A stretch of 64,000 nucleotides of DNA from Amycolatopsis sp. FBCC-B4732 (lineage in GTDB: Bacteria; Actinomycetota; Actinomycetes; Mycobacteriales; Pseudonocardiaceae): positions 8,350,501 through 8,414,500 of the forward strand of contig NZ_CP095376.1 of assembly GCF_023008405.1 (NCBI RefSeq), in the 5' to 3' direction. Below are positions 46,352 to 57,687 of this stretch, piece after piece; within the stretch, counting starts at the first letter, position 1, and each line of letters begins with the position of its first letter. The notes below the pieces were generated by a model that saw only the letters and a program-made list of their open reading frames with translations, ran no database searches and had not been told where the DNA came from. The position numbers and the translations under genes were made by a program.

Positions 46352-46837
46352 ATGGGCTTCGACGACACCGACGACGACGTCCGGGTCGAGCTCATGCGTG
46401 AGCTGAAGACGGCTTCCCAGCTCCAGCACGCCTGGATCATGCAGGCCTGGCAGAGCGAGCCGGGACTGCACCCGGCGGCCGCGATGCTGCTCTCCGACCT
46501 GGCGAAGAACGGCGAGGCCCGGCCGTCCGAGCTGGCGAAACGCCGTTTCGTCGACCTCTCCGTGGTGAGCAGGCAGATCGCCCAGCTCTCCGCCGCCGGG
46601 CTGGTCGACCGCCGTCCCGCGCCCGAGGACGGCCGCGCGTCGCTGGTCAGCGTGTCGGAAAAGGGGCGGGCCGAGCTCGCCCGCTGGCGCGCCAACTACC
46701 TCGAGTTCATGGAGAAGGCGCTCGGCGGCTGGGACGACGAGCGCGTCACCGAGCTCACCGAACGGCTCGCGGGGATGAACGAGGACCTCCGCCGCGCGCT
46801 CGGCAGCGCGGCCTGCGGGGCCGGCTCGACCAGGTGA
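46352..46837 (+). CDS. MarR family transcriptional regulator
   Basis: A 161-residue winged-helix regulator: PSELAKRRFVDLSVVSRQIA (recognition) and AAGLVDRRPAPEDGRASLVS (wing). A strong GGGAGG precedes the ATG. The AT-rich upstream stretch (around 46315-46335, CTTGTATTGCACAACTAAG) is a likely autoregulatory operator. It lies between flavohaemoglobin 2 (divergent) and an MFS exporter (downstream, same strand), either of which it may control. Confidence 0.9.
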   Translation: MGFDDTDDDVRVELMRELKTASQLQHAWIMQAWQSEPGLHPAAAMLLSDLAKNGEARPSELAKRRFVDLSVVSRQIAQLSAAGLVDRRPAPEDGRASLVSVSEKGRAELARWRANYLEFMEKALGGWDDERVTELTERLAGMNEDLRRALGSAACGAGSTR

Positions 46838-46938
46838 CGCGGGGCCGCCGCGGGGATACCCGCAGTGGCCTTTTCGCCCACCGTACTGTCTCCGTTCGGG
46901 CCTGACTTCGCGGTGTTCGGCCGGGTTAACTTCGGTAG

Positions 46939-48126
46939 GTGACGCGTAGCCGGGTCGCACTGCTGTGCGCGTTGGGGATCGACAACTTCGGCTCTGGTCT
47001 GTTCCTCCCGTTGGCGCTGGTCTACGTGACCCAGGTGGTCGGGGTGCCGCTCGCCGTGGCGGGCACCGCCGTCACCCTCGGCACCATCGGCGGCCTGGTC
47101 GTGCCGCCGCTCGCCGGCCGGCTCGTCGACCGCGTCGGGCCGCGCACCGTGGTGATCGGCGCCCAGCTGCTGCAGGCCGCCGGGACCGGCGCGTACCTCA
47201 TCGCCGACGGCCCGGGGCCGGTGGTGGTCGCGGCCGTGCTGCTCGCGACCGGTCAGCAGCTGTTCTACAGCTCCCTGTTCGTGCTCATCGCCGACGTCGC
47301 GGGCGACGTCCAGAAGGATCGGCCGTTCGCCGAGGTGGGGATGGTGCGGGCCGGCTGCTTCGGCCTCGGCGGGCTCGTCGCGGGCGCGCTGCTGACGTGG
47401 GCCGGCACGTCCGGGTACCGGGTCGCGCTCGCCTTGGACGCGCTGACGTTCTTCGCGGCGGCGTTGGTCCTGGTCTTCTTCGTCCGGCTGGCGCGCCCGG
47501 TCGCGCGGCCCGCCGAGCAGCCGGTCCGGGTGCTCCGGAACCGGCCCTACCTCGCGTTGATCCTGTTCAGCGGCCTCTTCGGGCTTTCGCTCGACTTCTT
47601 CCTGATCGGCATGCCGGTGTTCGTGCTCGACCGGCTGCACGGCCCGGTCTGGCTGCCCGGCGCGATCCTCGCCCTGCTGACCGTGCTGACCAGCGTCGGC
47701 GGCACGATCGCGCTGCGGCTCACCGCGCGGCTGACGCGGCTCGCCGCGATGCGCGCGGGTTCGGCGTTGTTCGCCGCGTGGTGCCTGGTCAGCCTCGGCG
47801 TCCTGCTGGTCCCCGACGGCTGGCAGGTCGTCTACCTGCTGGCGTCGACGCTCGTGTTCGCCGCCGGCGACCTGGTCTTCGGGCCGCGGTCGGGGGCGCT
47901 GGCCGAGGCCGCGGCACCTCCGGTCGCCCGCGGGCGTTATCTCGCTGCGTACCAGTACGCGTTCGCCGTGGCGCAGGTGATCGCACCGGTCGTGGTCGCG
48001 TTGTTTTCGGTGGCCGACTGGTTACCCTGGGTGCTGGTCGGGACGTGCGCCGGGCTCGCCGTGGCCGGGCTCGGGACACTGGGATCACGGCTGCCGGCAA
48101 GCGCCGTGGCACCAGGTCAGAGTTGA
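46939..48126 (+). CDS. MFS transporter
   Basis: A 395-residue 12-helix major facilitator, with the motif A-like GRLVDRVGPRTVVIG between helices 2 and 3 and a second-half core SGLFGLSLDFFLIGMPVFV. The start is GTG 46939, with TAACTT six bases upstream (probably leaderless). The MarR gene is just before it and may regulate it. The substrate is unknown. Its stop codon lies inside the HAIR operator of clpB. Confidence 0.88.
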   Translation: MTRSRVALLCALGIDNFGSGLFLPLALVYVTQVVGVPLAVAGTAVTLGTIGGLVVPPLAGRLVDRVGPRTVVIGAQLLQAAGTGAYLIADGPGPVVVAAVLLATGQQLFYSSLFVLIADVAGDVQKDRPFAEVGMVRAGCFGLGGLVAGALLTWAGTSGYRVALALDALTFFAAALVLVFFVRLARPVARPAEQPVRVLRNRPYLALILFSGLFGLSLDFFLIGMPVFVLDRLHGPVWLPGAILALLTVLTSVGGTIALRLTARLTRLAAMRAGSALFAAWCLVSLGVLLVPDGWQVVYLLASTLVFAAGDLVFGPRSGALAEAAAPPVARGRYLAAYQYAFAVAQVIAPVVVALFSVADWLPWVLVGTCAGLAVAGLGTLGSRLPASAVAPGQS

Positions 48127-48142
48127 GCGGAACAGACTCAAG
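48122..48142. promoter_or_regulatory. HspR operator (HAIR) before clpB
   Basis: GTTGAGC-N7-ACTCAAG has exactly the same half-sites as the dnaK operator at 35073-35093. It lies 81-101 bases before clpB and overlaps the stop codon of the upstream MFS gene. ClpB is a known HspR target in actinobacteria. Confidence 0.92.
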
Positions 48143-48222
48143 TTTTCGTGCGTTAAGGGTAGTGACAGGTCATGGTCAGGCCTGTCACCAGGACTTTCGA
48201 GTTATCGAGCATGAGGTGAGGG

Positions 48223-50817
<2,595 letters not shown>

Positions 50818-50825
50818 AACCTCGT

Positions 50826-50861
50826 GAGTGGTCAGGGCGGTTCCAACCGCCCTGACCACTC
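50826..50861. terminator. clpB terminator
   Basis: A perfect 15-bp stem (50826-50840 with 50847-50861) with loop TTCCAA begins eight bases after the clpB stop codon. Confidence 0.85.
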
Positions 50862-50983
50862 TCGAAAGCGGGCGTCCACTGTAGAGATTTGTCGACTCGG
50901 TGCGGGGATTTGATCCGAATGGGCCCGGCGACACGGGTACCGGCCATCAGCTCTTCGGCCTAGCAGGCGATACCCTGCACGTC

Positions 50984-51745
50984 GTGGGTATTCCGGCGTG
51001 GATCTGGTTCGTCATCGCGGCCGTCGCCCTGGTGGCCGGCCTCGGGCTGCTCGCGGCCGACCGGGCGAAGGAGGGCTCGCGCAACCGCGAGCGCATGCGC
51101 TGGGCGCAGTTGCGCGGCTGGCAGTTCGTCGAGGAGGACGAGCGGCTGCCGCAGCAGTGGGCAGGCGGCGCCATCGGCTACTTCGGCGCGGACGCCGCCG
51201 TGAACGTCGTCGCGGGGTCGACCTTCACCTCCGACGGCCGCCGGCCCGTGTTCATCTTCGACATCGAGTCCGAGGGGCAGATCCCGGCCGTCGTCGTCGC
51301 CGTGCGCTGCAACAAGAAGCACCGGATCCCGATCGAGATGTGGCTGTCCAGCGTGCCCTTCCAGCGCGCCGACATGCCCGAGATGCTCGGCCCGATCGGC
51401 TCCCGCTACGCCTTCGCGGACGACGCCGACGGTGCCCGCGCGGTGATCACCCAGGAGCTCGTCGACGCCGCGGACCAGCTCGGCGGCGACGTCGGCGTGG
51501 CCTGGCTCGAGGCCGAGTGGGTGCTCGCGAGCGTCGTCCCGACCGCCGGGCCCTCGCGGCTCGAGCGGCTGCTGCGCGACCTCGGCGAGATCGCGGACAT
51601 CGTCGACCCGTTCGACGAGGACTACGACGCGGGCCGCCACCAGGCGAGCGCGCCCATCCCGACCCCGGGCTCGACCCCGCCCGCCACCCCGGCCGCCGGG
51701 ACGCCGGTCCAGCAGCCGCCCGCGGAGCCGACGCAGCAGGACTAG
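50984..51745 (+). CDS. Conserved membrane-anchored protein (Rv0383c-like by position)
   Basis: A 253-residue protein with one N-terminal membrane helix (about 4-25; WIWFVIAAVALVAGLGLLAA), a soluble alpha/beta domain (WQFVEEDERLPQQWAGG; VFIFDIESEGQIPAVVVAVR) and a Pro-rich tail. The domain is likely outside or cytosolic depending on topology; function unknown. In M. tuberculosis a gene of similar kind (Rv0383c) lies between clpB and pyrE, as here. TACCCT seven bases before GTG 50984 indicates a leaderless mRNA. Confidence 0.8.
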   Translation: MGIPAWIWFVIAAVALVAGLGLLAADRAKEGSRNRERMRWAQLRGWQFVEEDERLPQQWAGGAIGYFGADAAVNVVAGSTFTSDGRRPVFIFDIESEGQIPAVVVAVRCNKKHRIPIEMWLSSVPFQRADMPEMLGPIGSRYAFADDADGARAVITQELVDAADQLGGDVGVAWLEAEWVLASVVPTAGPSRLERLLRDLGEIADIVDPFDEDYDAGRHQASAPIPTPGSTPPATPAAGTPVQQPPAEPTQQD

Positions 51746-52569
51746 GGGTTCAGCGGGCGGTCGAACAGGCTGCCCGAGAACGACGGGGTGAGGGTCCCGC
51801 GCACGGTGGCCGCCCCGCCCTGGACGTGGACCACGCGGTCGACGCCGAGGTCGCCGCTGATCGAGCCGGCCGAAAGGTCGTGCGACACCTTCACCAGGCC
51901 GCCGGCCGGGCCGAGCTGACCGCCCACCTCGTGCTGCTGGCCGAGGTCGAGGTCGCCGGCGAACTGCCCGCTCGCGTGCTGCTCCGACGACGTGCCGACG
52001 GCGCCGAGCCGGCCGAGGTCGACGGCCTGCCCGGACGAGCGGCGCACGGCGAGCCCGCCGGTGAGGTCGCCGGCGAACCGCCCGGTGGGGCGCAGCCCGG
52101 TGTCGACCTGCTCGGCGTGCTCGCTCAGCACGTCGACGCCGTTGCCCAGCAGGACGCCGTGGTGCGCGCTGTCGCTCGCGCCGAGCCGGGCGGGCGCGGT
52201 CGAGCCGGCCAGGCGCTGCTCGTCGCCGGCGGTCACGACGGCCTGGCCGAGCCCGACGTCCTGGCGGCCGGCCCGGCTCGCGAAGGCACCGGACGAACCG
52301 GCGCCCGCGGCCTCCCCGACGTCGGCGAGGAACCGGGCTTCGCCGACCCGCTTGCCGAAGACGTCGCGGCGGCCCGCGGTGAGGCCGTCGCCGTCGAGCT
52401 GCCCGGCGTGCTGGTGGTCGACGGGCAACGAGATGCCGTTCAGCGGCAGGGTGACGTCGGTGGGGCTCGCCAACGCGGCGGCGGGGGCCGCGAAGAGCAG
52501 TGCGACGGGCGCCGCACCGGCGGCGACTTTGGGCAGGTAGCCGCTTTTCCGCTTGCTGTGCTTACCCAT
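51742..52569 (-). CDS. Secreted hypothetical protein, low-complexity Gly/Ser-rich
   Basis: A 275-residue protein beginning MGKHSKRKSGYLPKVAAGAA, with a signal peptide ending at about residue 38 (AAALASP). The mature part is hydrophilic, with repeating short blocks (SPTDVTLPLNGISLPVDHQH; LDLGQQHEVGGQLGPAGGLV) that suggest a beta-solenoid or disordered surface protein. No family is recognised. It converges on the upstream gene with a 4-base overlap and diverges from the SDR gene. Confidence 0.75.
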   Translation of the reverse strand: MGKHSKRKSGYLPKVAAGAAPVALLFAAPAAALASPTDVTLPLNGISLPVDHQHAGQLDGDGLTAGRRDVFGKRVGEARFLADVGEAAGAGSSGAFASRAGRQDVGLGQAVVTAGDEQRLAGSTAPARLGASDSAHHGVLLGNGVDVLSEHAEQVDTGLRPTGRFAGDLTGGLAVRRSSGQAVDLGRLGAVGTSSEQHASGQFAGDLDLGQQHEVGGQLGPAGGLVKVSHDLSAGSISGDLGVDRVVHVQGGAATVRGTLTPSFSGSLFDRPLNP

Positions 52570-52638
52570 GCGCCGGACCATACTTCCCCGTCGGCTCGAA
52601 CGCATGTCTGCCCGTGACCAGCGGGTATGTTCACCCAC

Positions 52639-53397
52639 ATGACCACCACCGCTCTCATAACCGGTGCCACGGCGGGCATCGGCGCGCAGTTCGCGCGCAC
52701 GCTCGCCGCCGAGAAGTACGACCTGGTCCTCGTCGCCCGCGACACCGCGCGGCTGGAGGCGTACGCCGCTGAGCTGCGGGAAAAGCACGGGGTCGCCGTC
52801 GAAGTGCTCGCCGCCGATCTGTCCGAAGTGGACGGACGGGCCGCGGTCGAGGAGCGGCTCGCCGCCGGGCCGGTCGACCTGCTGGTGAACAACGCCGGGT
52901 TCGGCCTGAACGGCGACTTCTGGACCATCCCGCCGGACGCGCTGCAGCGCCAGCTCGACGTCAACGTCACCGCCGTGCTGCGGCTGACGCGGGCGGTGCT
53001 GCCCGGCATGATCGAGCGCGGCCGCGGGGAAATCATCCAGGTCAGCAGCGTCGCCGGGTTCTTCAGCGGCCGCGGTTCGACCTACACGGCCAGCAAGAAC
53101 TGGGTCACGTCGTTCACCGAAGGCATCGCCGCGTCGCTGCCCAAGGGCGTCCGGATGATGGCGCTCTGCCCGGGCTTCACGGCGACGGAGTTCCACGAGC
53201 GGGCGGGGATCGGCAAACCCGGCCCGAAAATCGCCTGGCTGGGTGTCGAACAGGTGGTCGGCGAGGCGCTCGCGGACCTGCGCCGCGGCAAGGTGATCTC
53301 GGTGCCGAGCCTGCAGTACAAGGCCGTCGTCGCGATCGGCGGCCTGTTGCCGCGCGCGGTGCTGCGCCGGATCAGCGGCGGTCGCGGCCGCACCTGA
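52639..53397 (+). CDS. Short-chain dehydrogenase/reductase
   Basis: A 252-residue classical SDR. The nucleotide fold is [19 protein letters not shown], the NNAG motif is LLVNNAGFG, and the catalytic residues are Ser in QVSSVAGFF and Tyr/Lys in YTASK. An Arg-Asp after strand 2 (VLVARDTAR) suggests NADPH preference. The substrate is unknown. TATGTT seven bases before ATG 52639 suggests a leaderless mRNA, so this start is preferred to ATG 52627. Confidence 0.92.
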   Translation: MTTTALITGATAGIGAQFARTLAAEKYDLVLVARDTARLEAYAAELREKHGVAVEVLAADLSEVDGRAAVEERLAAGPVDLLVNNAGFGLNGDFWTIPPDALQRQLDVNVTAVLRLTRAVLPGMIERGRGEIIQVSSVAGFFSGRGSTYTASKNWVTSFTEGIAASLPKGVRMMALCPGFTATEFHERAGIGKPGPKIAWLGVEQVVGEALADLRRGKVISVPSLQYKAVVAIGGLLPRAVLRRISGGRGRT

Positions 53398-53402
53398 GAC
53401 GT

Positions 53403-53447
53403 CACTTTCCCTAGGAAAGCTCCGACGGAGCTTTCCTAGGGAAAGTG
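53403..53447 (+). terminator. Strong palindromic terminator after the SDR gene
   Basis: A perfect 21-bp stem (53403-53423 with 53427-53447) with a 3-base loop. Each arm is itself palindromic (CTTTCC-CTA-GGAAAG), so the DNA could also form a cruciform. It lies six bases past the SDR stop. Confidence 0.85.
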
Positions 53448-53526
53448 CGCGGTAGGGCTGTCCCTACCCGCAAGACGGACGTTCGCACCAGGGTGGGTCG
53501 GGGGCTGCCTCACTAGCGTTTTTCCC

Positions 53527-54267
53527 ATGACGACTGAGGCGGTTCGGCTCGAGGCCGTGCGCAAGGAGTACGGCGGTGTGGTCGCGCTGGACGGGATCTC
53601 GATCTCCTTCCCGCGTGGCGGTTTCACGGCGGTGATGGGCCCGTCGGGTTCGGGCAAGAGCACGTTCCTGCACTGCGCGGCGGGCCTCGACCGGCCGACG
53701 TCGGGCCGCGTCGTGCTCGACGGCCAGGACCTCGACGGCAAGAGCGAGACCTTCCTGACGAAGCTCCGGCGCGACCGCGTCGGGTTCGTCTTCCAGGCGT
53801 TCAACCTGCTGCCGGCGCTGACCGTCGAGCAGAACGTCGTGCTGCCGCTGCAGCTGGCCGGGAAGCGCCCGGACAAGCGCCTGGTGGCGCGGATCCTCAC
53901 GCACGTCGGCCTCGACGGGCGCCGCAAGCACCTGCCCGGCCAGCTCTCCGGCGGCCAGGCGCAGCGGGTCGCGATCGCCCGCGCCCTGGTCACCGACCCC
54001 GCCGTGCTGTTCGCCGACGAACCGACCGGCGCGCTCGACACCCGCACCGCCGCCGACGTGCTCGGCCTGCTGCGCGAGTCCGTCCGGTCGTCCGGCCAGA
54101 CGGTGATCATGGTGACGCACGACCCCGTCGCCGCGTCCTACGCCGACGAGGTCGTGTTCCTGGCCGACGGCTCGATCGCCGGGCGGCTCGCGCGCCCGAC
54201 CGCGGAAGCCGTCGCGGAGCGGATGACTCACCTGGGTGCCTGGGACCGGCTGGCGGTGCGGGCCTGA
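53527..54267 (+). CDS. ABC transporter ATP-binding protein (MacB/LolD type)
   Basis: A 246-residue ATPase. Walker [11 protein letters not shown]-loop [13 protein letters not shown], signature [16 protein letters not shown] and Walker [13 protein letters not shown] are all intact. The EPTGALD form is typical of the MacB/LolD group that works with FtsX-like permeases by mechanotransmission. The next gene, overlapping by one base, is such a permease. TAGCGT seven bases before the ATG indicates a leaderless mRNA. Confidence 0.94.
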   Translation: MTTEAVRLEAVRKEYGGVVALDGISISFPRGGFTAVMGPSGSGKSTFLHCAAGLDRPTSGRVVLDGQDLDGKSETFLTKLRRDRVGFVFQAFNLLPALTVEQNVVLPLQLAGKRPDKRLVARILTHVGLDGRRKHLPGQLSGGQAQRVAIARALVTDPAVLFADEPTGALDTRTAADVLGLLRESVRSSGQTVIMVTHDPVAASYADEVVFLADGSIAGRLARPTAEAVAERMTHLGAWDRLAVRA

Positions 54268-56714
54268 TGTTCTCCCTCGCGATGCGGACGCTGCGCCTGC
54301 GCAAGGGCGGCTTCCTGGCGACGTTCGTCGCCGTGTTCTTCGGCGCGCTGATCGTCTCGGCGTGCGGTGGCCTGATGGAGTCGGGCATCCGGTCCGAGAC
54401 GCCGGTGCAGCGCCTGGCCGCGGCGCCGATCGTCGTCGGCGGGCAGCAGACGCTGAAGCTGCCCAAGGACGACCCGGCGACCCTCGACCCCGAGGACAAG
54501 CACAAGTTCGAGAACGCGACCCTGCCCGAGCGCGTCCGCCTCGACGCCTCCCTGGCCGGCCGCCTGCGTGCGGTCCCCGGCGTCACGGACGTCGTCGGCG
54601 AGGTCAGCTTCCCGGCGCAGATCGGCAGCGCGAGCGCGTTCGGGCACGCCTGGGACTCCGCCGTGCTGACGCCGTACGCGCTCAGCGGTCAGCCGCCGCG
54701 GCCCGGTGAAGTGGTCGTCGACGCCGGGCTCGGGCTCGCTGTCGGGGACACGCTGCCCGTCGCGGCGCACGGGGTCGTCGGCCAGTACCGCGTGTCCGGC
54801 ATCGCCCGGGCACCGCAGGCCATGCGCGACTCCGCGGTGTTCTTCGCGCCGTCCGACGCTTCGAGGCTCTCGGGACACCCTGGAACCTTCGACACCATCG
54901 GCGTCTTCGGCGGTGACGTCGCCGCGGTGACGTCGGTGGTCGGTGACGCGGGGGTCGTGGCGACCGGCGCCGACCGCGGTGCCCTGGAGTTCCCCGAGGT
55001 GAACAAGAGCGGCGAGGACCTGATCGTGCTGGCCGCCGTCTCGGGCGGGCTGTCGGCGATGGTCATGGTGTTCGTCGTCGCGGGCACGCTCACGCTGTCG
55101 ACCCAGCAGCGCCAGCGCGAACTCGCGCTGCTGCGGGCGATCGGCACGACCCCGCGCCAGCTGCGGCGGATGGTGCTCGGCGAGGCGCTCGTCGTCGGCC
55201 TGCTCGCGGTCGCCGCCGCGGTCGTGCTCGGTCCGGTGCTCGGGCAGTGGCTGTTCGACCAGCTCGCCGCCAACCACGTCGTCCCCGACGTGCTGCGGTT
55301 CGAGCAGGGCTGGCTGCCGGCGACGGTCGCCGGGGGCGCATCGCTGCTGGCCGTCGTGGCCGCTTCCTTCGTGGCCGGGCGGCGGGCGTCGAAGGTGCGC
55401 CCGACCGAGGCGCTCGCCGAAGCCGCCGTCGAACGACGCTGGCTGACGCCGATCCGGCTGATCACCGCGCTCCTCTGCTTCGCCGGCGGGACGGCGCTGG
55501 CCATCGTCACGGTCGCCGTGATGACCGGCCCGGTCGCGGCCAGCACGGCGGGCCCGGCGGTGATGCTGTGGGCGTTCGGGCTCGCCGCGATCAGCCCGGG
55601 CGTGACGAAGCTGATGGCGTCGCTGCTGCGCTGGCCGGTGCAGGCGATCACCGGTGTCAACGGCCGGATCGCGCTGCTCAACACCCGGGTCGGCGCGGTG
55701 CGCGCGGCGGGCGCGGTCACCCCGATCATGCTCGCGGTCGGCATCGCGACCGCCAACATCTACCTGCAGACCACCCAGGAAGCCGTCTCGAACCAGGCGT
55801 ACACCGAGGACCTGCGCGCGGACGCGGTCGTCGGCGCGCCGGGCGGGCTCGACCCGGCGGTGCTGGGGCGGGTGCGCTCGACCCCGGGTGTCGCGGGCGC
55901 GTCGGAGTACGTGACGAGCGCGGTGTTCATCGAGAAGCCGTTCGAGTCGAACCAGGACGACGACGGCTGGCCCGCGCTCGGCGTCAGCGAGCTGACCGGG
56001 AACGCCGCCGAGGTGCCGGCGACGCTCGGCCGCCAGGTCGGCGACACGCTGTCGCTGCGCCTCGGCGACGGTGCCCGGGTGGACGTGCGGGTGGCCGCCG
56101 TCGTGAGCCAGCGCGCCGGGTTCGAGAAGCTCGTGCTGCCCGCCGGGCTGCTGGCGCCGCACACCACGCTCGGGCTCGCGCCCCAGCTGCTGGTCCGCGC
56201 CGCCGACGGCGTCGACACGGCGACGCTGACTGCACGCCTTCGCGAGGCGACGGCCGGGTTGCCGGTGTCCGTCGGGGACCGGGACGCGCTGATCGCGGCG
56301 CACGCGAAGGGCAACGAGGTCGGCGCCTGGGTCAACTACCTGCTCGTCGGGATGATCATCGCGTACACGGTGATTTCGGTGGTGAACACGCTGGTGATGG
56401 CCACGGCCAAGCGGCGCCGCGAGTTCGGGCTGCAGCGGCTGAGCGGGTTCACCCGAGGTCAGGTGCTGCGGATGGCGGGCGTCGAGGGCGGGCTGATCGC
56501 CACCATCGCCGTGCTGCTCGGCACGGCCACCGCGGCCGGCGCGATCGTGCCGTTCTGCCTCGTGGTGACCGGCTCGGTGCTGCCGACCGGACCGCTCGCG
56601 GTCTACCTGGTGGTGCTCGCGATCGCCGTCGTGCTCGCGCTCGTCGCGATCCTCGTCCCGGCCTGGGCGGCGACGCGCGGGCGTGCGGTCGACGCCACAT
56701 CGATCGGGGAGTGA
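54267..56714 (+). CDS. FtsX-like ABC permease
   Basis: A 815-residue membrane protein with the double FtsX layout: an N-terminal helix, a large extracellular loop, three helices (about 250-370), further helices (about 390-480), a second extracellular domain and three C-terminal helices (about 690-800). The VVAGTLTLSTQQRQRELALL and VVNTLVMATAKRRREFGLQR segments are the conserved FtsX loops. Its ATPase precedes it with TGATG overlap. Such pairs often export lipids or peptides or give antimicrobial-peptide resistance. No two-component genes are adjacent. Confidence 0.92.
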   Translation: MFSLAMRTLRLRKGGFLATFVAVFFGALIVSACGGLMESGIRSETPVQRLAAAPIVVGGQQTLKLPKDDPATLDPEDKHKFENATLPERVRLDASLAGRLRAVPGVTDVVGEVSFPAQIGSASAFGHAWDSAVLTPYALSGQPPRPGEVVVDAGLGLAVGDTLPVAAHGVVGQYRVSGIARAPQAMRDSAVFFAPSDASRLSGHPGTFDTIGVFGGDVAAVTSVVGDAGVVATGADRGALEFPEVNKSGEDLIVLAAVSGGLSAMVMVFVVAGTLTLSTQQRQRELALLRAIGTTPRQLRRMVLGEALVVGLLAVAAAVVLGPVLGQWLFDQLAANHVVPDVLRFEQGWLPATVAGGASLLAVVAASFVAGRRASKVRPTEALAEAAVERRWLTPIRLITALLCFAGGTALAIVTVAVMTGPVAASTAGPAVMLWAFGLAAISPGVTKLMASLLRWPVQAITGVNGRIALLNTRVGAVRAAGAVTPIMLAVGIATANIYLQTTQEAVSNQAYTEDLRADAVVGAPGGLDPAVLGRVRSTPGVAGASEYVTSAVFIEKPFESNQDDDGWPALGVSELTGNAAEVPATLGRQVGDTLSLRLGDGARVDVRVAAVVSQRAGFEKLVLPAGLLAPHTTLGLAPQLLVRAADGVDTATLTARLREATAGLPVSVGDRDALIAAHAKGNEVGAWVNYLLVGMIIAYTVISVVNTLVMATAKRRREFGLQRLSGFTRGQVLRMAGVEGGLIATIAVLLGTATAAGAIVPFCLVVTGSVLPTGPLAVYLVVLAIAVVLALVAILVPAWAATRGRAVDATSIGE

Positions 56715-56741
56715 GAACGGGCGTGTGTAAGACTCTCGGCC

Positions 56742-57305
56742 GTGGCGAACCCCGGGTTGGATCAAGCGGCGAAACTCGAACTGGCCAGGCTGGTCACCGA
56801 TCTTTCCGTGGTGCACGGAAAAGTGACCCTGGCGTCCGGCAAGGAAGCCGACTACTACATCGATCTCCGGCGGGCGACGCTGCACCACGCGGCCGCGCCG
56901 CTGATCGGCAAGCTCCTGCGCCAGCTGACGGCGGACTGGGACTACGTGGCGGCCGGCGGCCTGACCCTCGGCGCCGACCCGGTCGCGCTGGCGATGCTGC
57001 ACTCCGCGGCCACCGACGGCGTCGTGCTGGACGCGTTCGTGGTCCGGAAGTCCGTCAAGGAACACGGCATGCAGCGGCGCATCGAGGGCATGGAGGTCCG
57101 GGGCCAGCGCGTGCTGGCGGTCGAGGACACCTCCACGACCGGCGGCAGCGTGCTCGAAGCCGTCGCGGCCCTGCGTGAAGCGGGCGCGACCGTGATCGGC
57201 GTGGTGACGGTGGTCGACCGCGACACCGGCGCGCGCGAGGCCATCGAGAAGGAAGGCCTCGAGTACCGGTACATCCTCGGGCTCGACGACCTCGGCCTCG
57301 AGTGA
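56742..57305 (+). CDS. pyrE: Orotate phosphoribosyltransferase
   Basis: A 187-residue enzyme that makes OMP from orotate and PRPP in pyrimidine synthesis. The N-terminal TLASGKEADYYIDLRRATLH and the PRPP-binding loop VLAVEDTSTTGGSVLEAV are diagnostic, and FVVRKSVKEHGMQRRIEG is the flexible catalytic loop. The gene is isolated from other pyr genes but close to clpB, as I recall for M. tuberculosis (Rv0382c and Rv0384c). TAAGAC lies eight bases before the GTG. Confidence 0.95.
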   Translation: MANPGLDQAAKLELARLVTDLSVVHGKVTLASGKEADYYIDLRRATLHHAAAPLIGKLLRQLTADWDYVAAGGLTLGADPVALAMLHSAATDGVVLDAFVVRKSVKEHGMQRRIEGMEVRGQRVLAVEDTSTTGGSVLEAVAALREAGATVIGVVTVVDRDTGAREAIEKEGLEYRYILGLDDLGLE

Positions 57306-57308
57306 CCG

Positions 57309-57334
57309 ACCGGGGCCGCCGCGGCGGCCCCGGT
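57309..57334. terminator. Bidirectional terminator between pyrE and csbD-like gene
   Basis: A perfect 12-bp GC-rich stem (57309-57320 with 57323-57334) lies between two convergent genes, four bases past the pyrE stop. Confidence 0.8.
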
Positions 57335-57340
57335 TCCGGC

Positions 57341-57526
57341 TCACTTCTTGAACAGGTCCTTGGCGGCGTCCTTCACGTTCTCGACGGCGCCCTTGAGCCC
57401 GGCCTTCGCCTGGTCGGCCTGGCCCTCGGCCTGCAGCTGCTCGTTCCCGGTGGCGTCACCGGCCGCTTCTTTGGCCTTGCCGCCCAGTTCCTCGGCCTTG
57501 TTGCCGATCTTGTCGCCCAACGACAT
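57341..57526 (-). CDS. CsbD family stress protein
   Basis: A 61-residue, highly charged helical protein with the CsbD repeat pattern: DKIGNKAEELGGKAKEAAGD, then LQAEGQADQAKAGLKGAVEN. CsbD of Bacillus is a general-stress (SigB) protein of unknown mechanism. GGAGGAGG lies before ATG 57526. It is divergent from the ECF sigma/Asp23 cluster, also stress-linked, and the two may share control across 161 bases. Confidence 0.9.
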   Translation of the reverse strand: MSLGDKIGNKAEELGGKAKEAAGDATGNEQLQAEGQADQAKAGLKGAVENVKDAAKDLFKK

Positions 57527-57622
57527 CGGGCACCTCCTCCTGCGGTGGCACCCCGGCGGGGCGCCCTGTGCCGTGAAGACCACCGGGGCGCGTGATCGTC
57601 ACGGATTCGCCCCGGTGACCCA

Positions 57623-57647
57623 CGTCACCGACAATCGGTGCGTGACG
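57623..57647. promoter_or_regulatory. CGTCAC-N13-GTGACG repeat before the sigma gene
   Basis: Inverted half-sites CGTCAC and GTGACG lie 41-65 bases before the ECF sigma start, inside the longer block GACCCACGTCAC. The same 12 bases and half-sites recur at 59458-59487, before the second part of the Asp23 cluster. It could be an operator or include the -35 box of the ECF sigma factor. Confidence 0.5.
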
Positions 57648-57687
57648 TTTTCCGCTCGCCGGTGTCCTCCTCCCGAGAGGAGGTGCT

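Noticed and set aside
54228..57344. A 1,038-codon minus-strand open frame
   Set aside because: Arg/His/Gln-rich shadow of the FtsX permease and pyrE, with no signal or motif.
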